Source: WVYX01 sp039586815 (GTDB lineage Bacteria > Gemmatimonadota > Gemmatimonadetes > Gemmatimonadales > GWC2-71-9). Taken from it: a stretch of DNA of 64,000 nucleotides. The stretch is from NCBI GenBank assembly GCA_039586815.1, contig JBDHJR010000005.1, forward strand, positions 42,519 to 106,518. Direction: 5' to 3'. Shown here in pieces: positions 8,492 through 16,076 of this stretch; positions within the stretch are counted from its first letter, which is position 1; every line of letters starts with the position of its first letter. Both the position numbers and the translations under genes were made by a program. The notes below the pieces were generated by a model. The model made no database searches and was not told the origin of the DNA. It saw nothing but the letters and a program-made list of their open reading frames with translations.

Positions 8492-10582
8492 ATGACGAAG
8501 ACGATGCGGGAGACGACGCTCCAGACGCTGGGCCTCGGTACCGTCAGCGCGATGTTCAAGGGCGGACGGCCGCCGGTCACGGCAGGTGATCTGGTGGATC
8601 AGGTCTTTGGGAACTCTGGCCAACGCGGCTCGATGGTCATCTCGGGTGCCAACGGGATAGTGGGGGCGGGCAAGACGATGCAGCTCGGCTCGCGGCTCGA
8701 GCCTTTTGGCGTGCGGATGGTGGCCCTCGATTTCCCCAACGCCCCTGACGGGATCGGAAAGCAGTACCCCGGGCTGGTGCAGGCCTTCGGGCCCGACGGC
8801 GCCAACCGGATAATGGCCAACATCACGCGCCTGAGCTATGACGGAACGACGCTGCCCGACGAGCTGCAGGTCTTCCGGCCGCGCTTCTTGCTCGAGGCGA
8901 TTCCCGAGATCCTCGAGGTGAAGAGGGCTCACTACGAGGTCTTCCGCGAGGCCTTCCCCGACATAGAGATCCGCTCGGTGACGTCGGGATTCCCCAGCTC
9001 GGAGCTGGGAGTGGGCATCGCGCATCCCGCCTTCCCGCACGAGATCAACAAGGTGTGGGAGGTGGTCGAGCCCGAGCCGTCCGGCGTCAGCCAGCTGCTC
9101 TGGGCGCTGGGCCTCATTCCTGTTCCGGTGAGCGACCACTGGTCGTTCGTGCTGGACGTGTTGTTCTGCGGCGTGACGCTGGCCGGACTGCGCTACCACG
9201 ACGCCAGCAACATGCCGTTCTGGAAGGTCGACAAGTTCGCGCGCAAACTGCTCGGCCCGAACCCGTTCCGGGCGCACGACGCGATCGGAGCGAAAGGCGC
9301 CAACTTCCTCACCTGGTCGTGCCTGCACCACCTGAGCGAGCAGTACGGTGCGGTGTTCACGCCCACGGCAGTGCTTGAGGAGCGCAAGACGACGGGACAG
9401 ACCTGGTATCCGCCGAACCACTTCCGGCCGCTGGTGGACTGGAAGCTCGACGACGAAGGTGCGACGGAGTTCGGGACCTGGATTCTCGGACCGATGTTCC
9501 AGATGACCAGCCTGATGCTGCACGAGCAGCGCGGGCACCTGTCCCACCTCAACGCCATCGGCGAGCTCTGCGCCCAGTTCCGCCGCGGCATCCTCGCCGT
9601 GATGCGAGCTGCCGGACCCGATGCTGTGATCCGGGTGGTGCAGGCGTACCACCGGCTGCACCCCGAAGCCGGGAAGGCGGCGTGGTATCCCGACGCATTT
9701 GCGGACATGGGGTCGCCCGAGTGGCAACAGCTCTACGTCAACGCGGAGCACGACGGCACCGTCGGAGTGGTGACGATCAGCCGGGAGAGCTACAACAGTG
9801 ATGTGGATGCCGAGCTCAACCGGGCGCTCGACTGGCTCAAGAGCGAGGGGATCGAGCGCGTGATCCTCACCGGTGACTTCCACCTCTCCACGCAGCTCGT
9901 GGGGGCCGATACCGCCGAGTTCTACCCGGCTCTGGAGAACGCCGACGCGGGCTACGGCATCGCGAGCGGCTGGTCGGGCACGGCCCGCCGCCTGAACAAC
10001 GAGTTCGAAGTGTCGGTCGCGTGCGTCAATGGAAAGCGCTGCCTCGGCGGTATGCTCGAGCTGCTCATGCACTGCCACTACGTGGTGGCCGTGGACGATG
10101 CCGCGCTCGGAATGCCGGAAGTGACTCTCCCGGTGCTGCCGGGCATGGAGGGGTGCCACTGGCCGTTCCGCAAGGCGAAGCCCGACGACTGGCCCAAGCT
10201 GCTGTTGTTGTTGCTGGGCGGCCGACCCGTCAGGGCCACGGACGCCGTGGGGTGGCTGATCGACTACGCCGGTCCGCTGGACGACGTGTTACAGACGGCG
10301 TGGAAGATCGCGACCAAAGGCAAGCACGGTATCGCGCGCCGCGACGTCGAGAGTGGTGCGCTCGCCAAGCTGCCCACCGAGGTGCCGGGATTGCCCGAGC
10401 CGGACGCTCCGTTCATCGAGGAGGCGCGCAGGGCCATCATGGGATGCGTCCAGGAGGCGTGTGGTGCAAAGCTGGCTGACGCGCTGGCCGTGCAGGCAAA
10501 GCGGTCGGCCGGCTTCATGACGTCCAAGTGGTGTCAGACGGGTGCCGTAGGAGCGGACTACGCCAAGACTATGAAGGTGTAG
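8492..10582 (+). CDS. 3-Hydroxyacyl-CoA dehydrogenase-like/enoyl-CoA hydratase fusion
   Basis: A 696-residue two-part protein. The N-terminal half has a Rossmann-type glycine-rich start (SGANGIVGAGKTMQLGSR, about residues 51-68), a segment resembling the 3-hydroxyacyl-CoA dehydrogenase His region (GVGIAHPAFPHEINK) and a C-terminal-domain-like block (LLGPNPFRAHDAIGAKGA). The C-terminal third is a crotonase domain (GVVTISRESYNSDVDAELN ... NGKRCLGGMLELLMHC), the oxyanion-hole GG being in LGGML. This order, dehydrogenase first, is the reverse of FadB, and the dehydrogenase half is unusually divergent. It follows the thiolase gene by 13 bases with GGAGG before the ATG. Its 3' end overlaps the convergent iorB gene by 14 bases. 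The substrate is unknown; the crotonase part is one candidate for the hydratase missing from the benzoyl-CoA operon. Confidence 0.75.
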   Translation: MTKTMRETTLQTLGLGTVSAMFKGGRPPVTAGDLVDQVFGNSGQRGSMVISGANGIVGAGKTMQLGSRLEPFGVRMVALDFPNAPDGIGKQYPGLVQAFGPDGANRIMANITRLSYDGTTLPDELQVFRPRFLLEAIPEILEVKRAHYEVFREAFPDIEIRSVTSGFPSSELGVGIAHPAFPHEINKVWEVVEPEPSGVSQLLWALGLIPVPVSDHWSFVLDVLFCGVTLAGLRYHDASNMPFWKVDKFARKLLGPNPFRAHDAIGAKGANFLTWSCLHHLSEQYGAVFTPTAVLEERKTTGQTWYPPNHFRPLVDWKLDDEGATEFGTWILGPMFQMTSLMLHEQRGHLSHLNAIGELCAQFRRGILAVMRAAGPDAVIRVVQAYHRLHPEAGKAAWYPDAFADMGSPEWQQLYVNAEHDGTVGVVTISRESYNSDVDAELNRALDWLKSEGIERVILTGDFHLSTQLVGADTAEFYPALENADAGYGIASGWSGTARRLNNEFEVSVACVNGKRCLGGMLELLMHCHYVVAVDDAALGMPEVTLPVLPGMEGCHWPFRKAKPDDWPKLLLLLLGGRPVRATDAVGWLIDYAGPLDDVLQTAWKIATKGKHGIARRDVESGALAKLPTEVPGLPEPDAPFIEEARRAIMGCVQEACGAKLADALAVQAKRSAGFMTSKWCQTGAVGADYAKTMKV

Positions 10583-11141
10583 CGCCGGCGGCGAACGCCT
10601 GTGTGTTGAGATCCAGGAGGCCCTGCGGCACTCGCTCCCGCAGGGTCTCTTGCCATACGTCCGCGGGAATGTCCAGCCGCTCGGCGAGCGCGCCGAGGAG
10701 CACCACGTTGGCGGCCCGATGATTCCCCAGCTCCATCGCCTTCGCGGTCGCCTCGAGCACGACGACCTCAAACCCCTTGTCCCTGAGGAAGTCGACGGCG
10801 TTGTCGGGGTAGGGGCGCTGGTCGGCGGTGCGCAGCGGCTCGACCTTGTGGTCGTTGAGTATGATCGTCCCCCCCGGCTTCACGAAGTGGGCGTAGCGCA
10901 ACGCCTCCAGCTTCTCGAGCGCGAGCAGGAAGTCCACCTGGCCGCGGCGGGCCATGGGGGCATAGACCCGGTCGCCGAAGCGCACGTGGCTGAATACCGC
11001 TCCACCACGCTGTGCCACGCCGTGGAACTCCCCCTGCTTTACATCCCGGCCCGCCGCGGCAGCCGCCAGTGCCAGCAGCTCGCTCGCGAGCACGGCTCCC
11101 TGGCCGCCGACTCCCGCGATCAGCACGTTCGTGATGGTCAT
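10569..11141 (-). CDS. iorB: Indolepyruvate:ferredoxin oxidoreductase, beta subunit
   Basis: Gamma-type domain subunit (190 residues) of the 2-oxoacid:ferredoxin oxidoreductase that converts arylpyruvates (indolepyruvate, phenylpyruvate, hydroxyphenylpyruvate) plus CoA to the arylacetyl-CoA, CO2 and reduced ferredoxin. Typical blocks are the N-terminal NVLIAGVGGQGAVLASELLA, the GEFHGVAQRGGAVFSHVRFG motif and VLLGALAERL. The ATG at 11141 overlaps the iorA stop as ATGA, which decides against the longer start at 11201. Last gene of the four-gene minus-strand operon. Confidence 0.93.
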   Translation of the reverse strand: MTITNVLIAGVGGQGAVLASELLALAAAAAGRDVKQGEFHGVAQRGGAVFSHVRFGDRVYAPMARRGQVDFLLALEKLEALRYAHFVKPGGTIILNDHKVEPLRTADQRPYPDNAVDFLRDKGFEVVVLEATAKAMELGNHRAANVVLLGALAERLDIPADVWQETLRERVPQGLLDLNTQAFAAGATPS

Positions 11142-12859
11142 GCGACGATGGCCTCCGTGGGGCAGAGCTGAGCGCAGAGGGAACAACCGACACACTCCCA
11201 CTCGTGCACGACCGGGTAGTCACCCTCCCATACCAGTGCAGGGCAGCCTGCTTCCATGCACTCCTCGCACATCACGCACTCGTCCTCGATCACCCGGTAC
11301 GGCACGTGCTGTTTCGCCTTTTCGACTGGAAGCAGTTGGCAGTGACGCCGCGCGATGACCACGGCTGGTCCCGGGTGCTCCAGGCCCGCCTCGATCGCGC
11401 TCTTGGTGGCTTCGAGGTCCCACGGGTCCACGACCTGAACCTGCCTCACGCCGAGCGCGCTTATCAGTTGCTCGTAGTCGACGGCTGGGGCGGCATCGCC
11501 CTGGAGCGTGTGACCGGTCCCGGGGTGCTCCTGGTGACCCGTCATGCCGGTGGTGCCGTTGTCCAGCAGTATCGTGGTCGTGGGAACCTGGTTGTAGACG
11601 GCGCTGGCCAGGCTGGGCAGGCCGCCGTGCAGAAACGTGGAATCGCCGATCACGGCGACCACCTTCTCCTCGCCGGCGCGGTTGAACCCGGTGGCGTTGC
11701 CGATGCTGGCGCCCATACAGAAGGTTGTGTGGATCGCGCTGTAGGGCGGCAGGCACCCCAACGTGTAGCACCCGATGTCACCCGTCACCAGCGCGCCGAG
11801 CTGGCGTAGCGCGGTGAACACCCCACGGTGTGCGCAGCCGGGGCAGAGGACGGGAGGACGCGGCAGGATCGCCACCTCTTCGCCGAAATCACCCGGCACC
11901 GGCGTACCCTCGAGCCCGGCCGCGACGAGATCGGCGCTCAGCTCACCGATGTTGGTGAACCGGTCCTTGCCCACCACGTTGAAGATTCCGAAGCTCGCCA
12001 TCTCCTGCTGGATGAAGCCCTCGCTCTCCTCCACCACGTAGACAGTTTCGAACCGGGCGCAAAACTCCTTGAGACGCTGCTCGGGCAGCGGGTAGACCAT
12101 GCCCAGCCTCAGCACGGTGGCGTGTGGCGCCGCTTCCCTTACGTACTGGTAGGGGATGCCGTGAGTCACGATGCCGAGTTCCGCGTCCCCCTCCTCCAGG
12201 CGGTTGCCATCGAACTCCTCCGCGAAAGCCCGCAGACTATCGAGCTTGTCCTCGAGCTCTGGCCGGCGGAGCCGGGCGAACACCGGAATGGCGTACTGAC
12301 GCACGTCGCGCGTGAACGGCTCGCGCGGAGCCGCACTGCGCTGCCCGAGCTCGACCACGCTCCGAGTATGGGCAAGGCGCGTCGTGGTGCGGAACATGAC
12401 CGGCGTGCGATACCGCTCGCTCAAATCGAACGCCAGCTTGATCATCTCCTTGGCCTCGGAGGCGTCGGCCGGCTCCAATAGCGGGACCTTCGCGACCTTG
12501 GCGAAGTAGCGCGAGTCCTGCTCGTTTTGCGACGAGTACATCCCCGGGTCGTCCGCCACCAGCACGACGAAGCCGGCATTGGTGCCGGCGTAGGGGAACA
12601 CCATGAACGGGTCGGCGGCCACGTTGAGGCCCACGTGCTTCATCGTCACCAGGCTGCGCGCTCCGCCCAGGGCCGCTCCGACGCACTCGTCGAACGCCAC
12701 CTTCTCGTTGGTGGACCAGTGCGCGTCCACACCCTCGTAGGTCGCGAGGCTCTCCAGCACCTCCGTGCTGGGAGTCCCGGGGTAACCGGCGGCGAACAGC
12801 ACGCCGGCTTCCCAGGCACCCCGGGCTACGGATTCGTTACCCGACATCAGGGTCGTCAT
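11138..12859 (-). CDS. iorA: Indolepyruvate:ferredoxin oxidoreductase, alpha subunit
   Basis: Large TPP-binding subunit, 573 residues. The N-terminal pyrimidine-binding domain (AAGYPGTPSTEVLESLA), a central transketolase-type domain, the TPP diphosphate-binding segment (VTGDIGCYTLGCLPPYSAIHTTFCMGAS ... GDSTFLHGG) and a C-terminal two-cluster ferredoxin domain (CVMCEECMEAGCP and CVGCSLCAQLCP) appear in the usual order. The cytoplasmic enzyme yields reduced ferredoxin, which could supply the benzoyl-CoA reductase. The ATG at 12859 overlaps the upstream stop as ATGA; MSGNES at 12847 is an alternative start. Together with the aminotransferase it could turn Phe, Tyr or Trp into arylacetyl-CoA. Confidence 0.94.
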   Translation of the reverse strand: MTTLMSGNESVARGAWEAGVLFAAGYPGTPSTEVLESLATYEGVDAHWSTNEKVAFDECVGAALGGARSLVTMKHVGLNVAADPFMVFPYAGTNAGFVVLVADDPGMYSSQNEQDSRYFAKVAKVPLLEPADASEAKEMIKLAFDLSERYRTPVMFRTTTRLAHTRSVVELGQRSAAPREPFTRDVRQYAIPVFARLRRPELEDKLDSLRAFAEEFDGNRLEEGDAELGIVTHGIPYQYVREAAPHATVLRLGMVYPLPEQRLKEFCARFETVYVVEESEGFIQQEMASFGIFNVVGKDRFTNIGELSADLVAAGLEGTPVPGDFGEEVAILPRPPVLCPGCAHRGVFTALRQLGALVTGDIGCYTLGCLPPYSAIHTTFCMGASIGNATGFNRAGEEKVVAVIGDSTFLHGGLPSLASAVYNQVPTTTILLDNGTTGMTGHQEHPGTGHTLQGDAAPAVDYEQLISALGVRQVQVVDPWDLEATKSAIEAGLEHPGPAVVIARRHCQLLPVEKAKQHVPYRVIEDECVMCEECMEAGCPALVWEGDYPVVHEWECVGCSLCAQLCPTEAIVA

Positions 12860-13542
12860 CGCGCTTCCTCGTGCACTTCGTCCTCGAACAGTCCCTCGAG
12901 GTCATAGCCGTCTGCCGTGGCGAGCGCGGGATAGTGCTCGACCATGGCGGTGCGCAGCTCCTCGAGCGGCACGTCCGCATAGTGGCCCCGGTCGCGCAGG
13001 TACTCCATGTAGCGGTCGCCTCTCTGGTTGAACTGCTGGAACAGCGAGTCCTGCCGACCGTCGAAATCGAGCGGCGGGACGTCGAACCGCTCACACAGCG
13101 AGGTGTTGAACGCAGGCGTGGCCTTGACCCAGCGGTCGTCGAGCAGCAGCTCGGCGTAGCCGTGAAACACGAATACGTCGGTCTGCATCGCCCGCAGCAA
13201 CCGCTCCGTAGCGAGGTGATTCTTCACATCGGCGAATCCCAGCCGGCTGGGAATGCCCGCCGCACGCGCCACCGCCGCCAGGAGGATCGCCTTGGGGATG
13301 CAGAAACCGAACCCCCTCTCGAGCACTGTGCTCGCTCGCAAGCCCTCCGGTCTCAGGTCGACGCGGTACGGGTCGTAGCGGATGCCGTCACGCACGGCGT
13401 AGTAGAACGCCACCGCCCGGTCCAAGTCGCTCGCGTGTTGCGCCGCGACGCTGCGACTGAACTCGACGATCGTCGGATGGTCGGCGTCGATGAGGCTGGT
13501 AGGTCGCAGGTACTGTGCGAGCTGTTCGGGGGAACCCTCCAT
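12856..13542 (-). CDS. Transglutaminase-like cysteine protease-fold protein
   Basis: A 228-residue cytoplasmic protein with a transglutaminase-like core: the Cys in GFGFCIPKAILLAAVARAAG (about residue 79) and the His in VFHGYAELLLDDRWVKATPAF (about residue 127). The usual third residue, an Asp in a WxxxD segment, is not obvious. Bacterial members of this family act as cysteine peptidases, amidases or peptide cyclases, and many have no known role. It sits in a single operon with the lyase (9-base gap upstream) and iorA (ATGA overlap downstream), so it probably serves the same pathway, for example by hydrolysing an amide or thioester. That is a guess. Confidence 0.75.
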   Translation of the reverse strand: MEGSPEQLAQYLRPTSLIDADHPTIVEFSRSVAAQHASDLDRAVAFYYAVRDGIRYDPYRVDLRPEGLRASTVLERGFGFCIPKAILLAAVARAAGIPSRLGFADVKNHLATERLLRAMQTDVFVFHGYAELLLDDRWVKATPAFNTSLCERFDVPPLDFDGRQDSLFQQFNQRGDRYMEYLRDRGHYADVPLEELRTAMVEHYPALATADGYDLEGLFEDEVHEEAR

Positions 13543-13551
13543 GGGGAGCGG

Positions 13552-14808
13552 TCAGCCCTCGCCTTCCGCGGCCGTGCGGACGGCCTCGAGGATCTCCTCC
13601 TCGGTGAGCAGCCGTTCGGACTTCTTGGCTAGCTCCATCACCGCCTCGACGACCTCGGGACCGTGGGGCAGGCCGCGCGATCGCAGGAAGAAGAGCACGT
13701 TCGAGCCACCCGACATGTGCCCGATCTCGATCTCCTGCTCCCGCCCGACCCAGCTGGCGGGGACGCCCGAGTACACCCGGTCGGCCAGCCACGACTTGCC
13801 GCGGCGTTGTGCCTTGATCACCGCGGCCGCGTGGACCCCGGTCGCGGTGCGGAAGGCGTCACGCCCCACGATCGGCGTGTTCATCGGGATCGGCACGCTC
13901 ACCGCCTGTGACACCGTGTCTACGTACTCGGGGAGAGCGGAGAGGTCGTCGTCCCGCCACCCCAGCAGCTTGAGGTTCACCAGGAGCTGCTCCATGGGCG
14001 TATTGCCGACGCGCTCACCAACCCCCAAGGCGGTGCCATGTACGCGTGTGGCCCCGGCCTCCGCGGCCGCCAGCGTGTTGGCCACGTCGAGGCCCCGGTC
14101 CCGGTGGCCGTGCCAGTCGATACCCACCTCGTCGGCCATGCCGAGCTCGTCCAGCAGCCGGCGCACCCAGGTGACGAGATTGCGCACTCCGTGGGGCACG
14201 GCGGCTCCCACCGTGTCGCACAGGCAGAGGCGGCGCGCTCCCGCCTCGACTCCCGCCGTCAGCAGCACACGCAGATCCTCGGGCGCCGCGCGAATGGTGT
14301 CCTCGGTCACGTACATCACGTCGAGGCCCTCGCGCACCGCGAACTCCACCGCCTCCCGAGTGTGCCGCAGGACGTGCTCCAGGTCCCACTCCTCGGCGTA
14401 CTGCCTGATGGGGCTGCTGCCGATGAACACGCACGCCTCGATCGGGACGCCCGTCTTCTGGACCACGTCGGCAATCGGCTGGATGTCCACGATCATTGTG
14501 CGGGCCGCGCAGTTGGCCTTGATGCGCAGCTTGCAGTCGGCGATCTCGCGGCACAGCCGCTCGACCGCGTCCCGCTGCCTCGGCCCGGCACCCGGCAGTC
14601 CCACGTCGGCGGTCTCGATACCGAGGCTGTCCATCAGGTGGAGGATCCTGACCTTCACGTCGGTCGGCGGATCGGTCACCGATGGGCTCTGAAGGCCGTC
14701 CCGCAGGGTCTCGTCGTCCAGCATGACGGTGCGGGGCGCGGGCACATCGGTTCCGCCCGACGTGGCCCAGTCGTAGATGAGGTGCTCTTCGTTGGGGGTC
14801 TTAGCCAT
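13552..14808 (-). CDS. DRE-TIM metallolyase, isopropylmalate/homocitrate synthase-like
   Basis: A 418-residue TIM-barrel enzyme of the HMG-CoA lyase/LeuA/homocitrate synthase superfamily, which forms or breaks a C-C bond between a 2-oxoacid and acetyl-CoA with a divalent metal. The start of the barrel has DDETLRDGLQSP (usual form D-T-T-L-R-D-G). The later metal-binding segment is WHGHRDRGLDVANT, where most family members have H-x-H-N-D. VHGTALGVGERVGNTPMEQLL is the typical active-site loop. The C-terminal regulatory domain of LeuA is absent. It heads the operon with the transglutaminase-like protein and IorAB, and diverges from an isopropylmalate-dehydrogenase-like gene, which suggests a chain-extension or chain-cleavage pathway for 2-oxoacids. 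The substrate is not predictable. Confidence 0.82.
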   Translation of the reverse strand: MAKTPNEEHLIYDWATSGGTDVPAPRTVMLDDETLRDGLQSPSVTDPPTDVKVRILHLMDSLGIETADVGLPGAGPRQRDAVERLCREIADCKLRIKANCAARTMIVDIQPIADVVQKTGVPIEACVFIGSSPIRQYAEEWDLEHVLRHTREAVEFAVREGLDVMYVTEDTIRAAPEDLRVLLTAGVEAGARRLCLCDTVGAAVPHGVRNLVTWVRRLLDELGMADEVGIDWHGHRDRGLDVANTLAAAEAGATRVHGTALGVGERVGNTPMEQLLVNLKLLGWRDDDLSALPEYVDTVSQAVSVPIPMNTPIVGRDAFRTATGVHAAAVIKAQRRGKSWLADRVYSGVPASWVGREQEIEIGHMSGGSNVLFFLRSRGLPHGPEVVEAVMELAKKSERLLTEEEILEAVRTAAEGEG

Positions 14809-14967
14809 GCTCGGCCCTCAATCCCGGTGTCTGTTGCGTCCACCAAAGATGCCTTGCGGGGAGTGCTCCATCAACGTGGCGCCCAAAGCCCCTCCCGGCG
14901 ACCCACTCGCGCCGCGCGGGCCGGGCTGCCAAGTTGAGGCTCGGTCGCACGGCAACGAGGAGGGTGA
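14809..14967. promoter_or_regulatory. Divergent intergenic region between lyase operon and IPMDH-like operon
   Basis: The 159 bases between two head-to-head transcription units must carry both promoters, and the shared spacer suggests co-regulation of the lyase/IorAB operon with the dehydrogenase/permease operon. I see a good ribosome-binding site (GAGGAGGGTGA) before 14968 but no operator that I can name. Confidence 0.4.
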
Positions 14968-16044
14968 ATGACGTCTTACGACATAGGGGTGCTGGCGGGC
15001 GACGGCATCGGACCGGAGGTGACGCACGAGGCGCTCAAGGTGCTGGAGGCGGTCGCCGCACTCGAGGGGTTCGACTACAAGCTGGTGGAGTACCCCTACA
15101 GCGGGGAATACTACCTCAAGACCAAGGAGCTGGTGCCCGACAGGGTGATCGACGAGTGGCGCACCCTGGATGCGGTGCTGCTGGGTGCCATCGGCCATCC
15201 CGACGTGGAGCCCGGCTTGGTCGAGCGCTCGGTCATTCTCGGGCTGCGATTCGGCCTCGATCTGTACATCAACCTCCGGCCGATCAAGCTGTACGCCGAG
15301 CACCTCTGCCCCCTGAAGGACAAGAGCCCAGCCGACATCGACTTCGTGGTGGTGCGCGAGAACACCGAGGGGCTGTACTCCCAGATTGGCGGACACCTCA
15401 AGAAGGGGACTCCGGACGAGGTGTCGCTCGTCAACGGCGTGTATACCTGGAAGGGCTGCGAGCGGGCATCGCGCCACGCCTTCGAGCTGGCCCAGAAGCG
15501 GGCGCGCGAGGGCGGCAAGGGGAAGCGCGTCACGCTGGTGGACAAGGCCAACGCGCTGCGGCCACACGACATCTGGACCCGGGCGTTCGCGCAGGTCGCG
15601 CAGGACTTTCCCGACATCGAGACGGACCATGCCTACGTCGATGCCTGCTGCATGTGGATGATCAAGAACCCGGAGTGGTTCCACGTGGTGGTCACCACCA
15701 ACATGTTCGGCGACATCATCACCGATCTGGGGGCCATGCTGCAGGGCGGCATGGGGATAGCCGCCTCCGGCAACATCCATCCGGGGCAGACGTCCATGTT
15801 CGAGCCGATTCACGGCTCGGCGCCCAAACACGCGGGCAAGAACGTGGCGTGCCCGCTCGGCGCCATTGGGGCGGTGAGCATGATGCTCGACTTCCTCGGC
15901 GAGACCGGGGCTGCTGCACGCACGGAGGATGCCGTGGCAGATCTGCTGCGCAGCGGTAAGGTCCCGTCGGCCGACGCACGCAGCGGGATCTCCACCTCTG
16001 AGATGGGCGACATGGTTGTGCAACTGGTTCGGGAGAGCCGCTGA
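14968..16044 (+). CDS. Isocitrate/isopropylmalate dehydrogenase family protein (LeuB-like)
   Basis: Beta-decarboxylating dehydrogenase, 358 residues: NAD(P)-dependent oxidation and decarboxylation of a 3-substituted malate. Signatures are GDGIGPEVTHEALKVLEA at the N-terminus, the substrate loop ERSVILGLRFGLDLYINLRPI, RENTEGLYSQIG, the metal-binding NMFGDIITDLGAMLQGGMG, and the nucleotide-binding FEPIHGSAPKHAGKN. The substrate-loop sequence resembles isopropylmalate and tartrate dehydrogenases more than isocitrate dehydrogenase. There is no leuCD isomerase beside it, and its partners are an amino acid permease and an amidohydrolase, so a role outside leucine synthesis is likely. The ATG at 14968 has GAGGAGG upstream. 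Confidence 0.85.
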   Translation: MTSYDIGVLAGDGIGPEVTHEALKVLEAVAALEGFDYKLVEYPYSGEYYLKTKELVPDRVIDEWRTLDAVLLGAIGHPDVEPGLVERSVILGLRFGLDLYINLRPIKLYAEHLCPLKDKSPADIDFVVVRENTEGLYSQIGGHLKKGTPDEVSLVNGVYTWKGCERASRHAFELAQKRAREGGKGKRVTLVDKANALRPHDIWTRAFAQVAQDFPDIETDHAYVDACCMWMIKNPEWFHVVVTTNMFGDIITDLGAMLQGGMGIAASGNIHPGQTSMFEPIHGSAPKHAGKNVACPLGAIGAVSMMLDFLGETGAAARTEDAVADLLRSGKVPSADARSGISTSEMGDMVVQLVRESR

Positions 16045-16076
16045 AGCGCGCCGACCCCGCGCCGGCCCTCCGCCGG

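Noticed and set aside
8360..10159. A 599-codon minus-strand open frame opposite the dehydrogenase/crotonase fusion
   Set aside because: Same reason: low-complexity Arg/His/Leu translation antisense to a gene with recognisable domains.
14968..16044. A leucine-synthesis isopropylmalate dehydrogenase paired with the nearby LeuA-like gene
   Set aside because: No leuC or leuD is present, the LeuA-like protein lacks the regulatory domain and has an altered metal motif, and the partners are catabolic genes. A leucine role is not excluded but is not supported.
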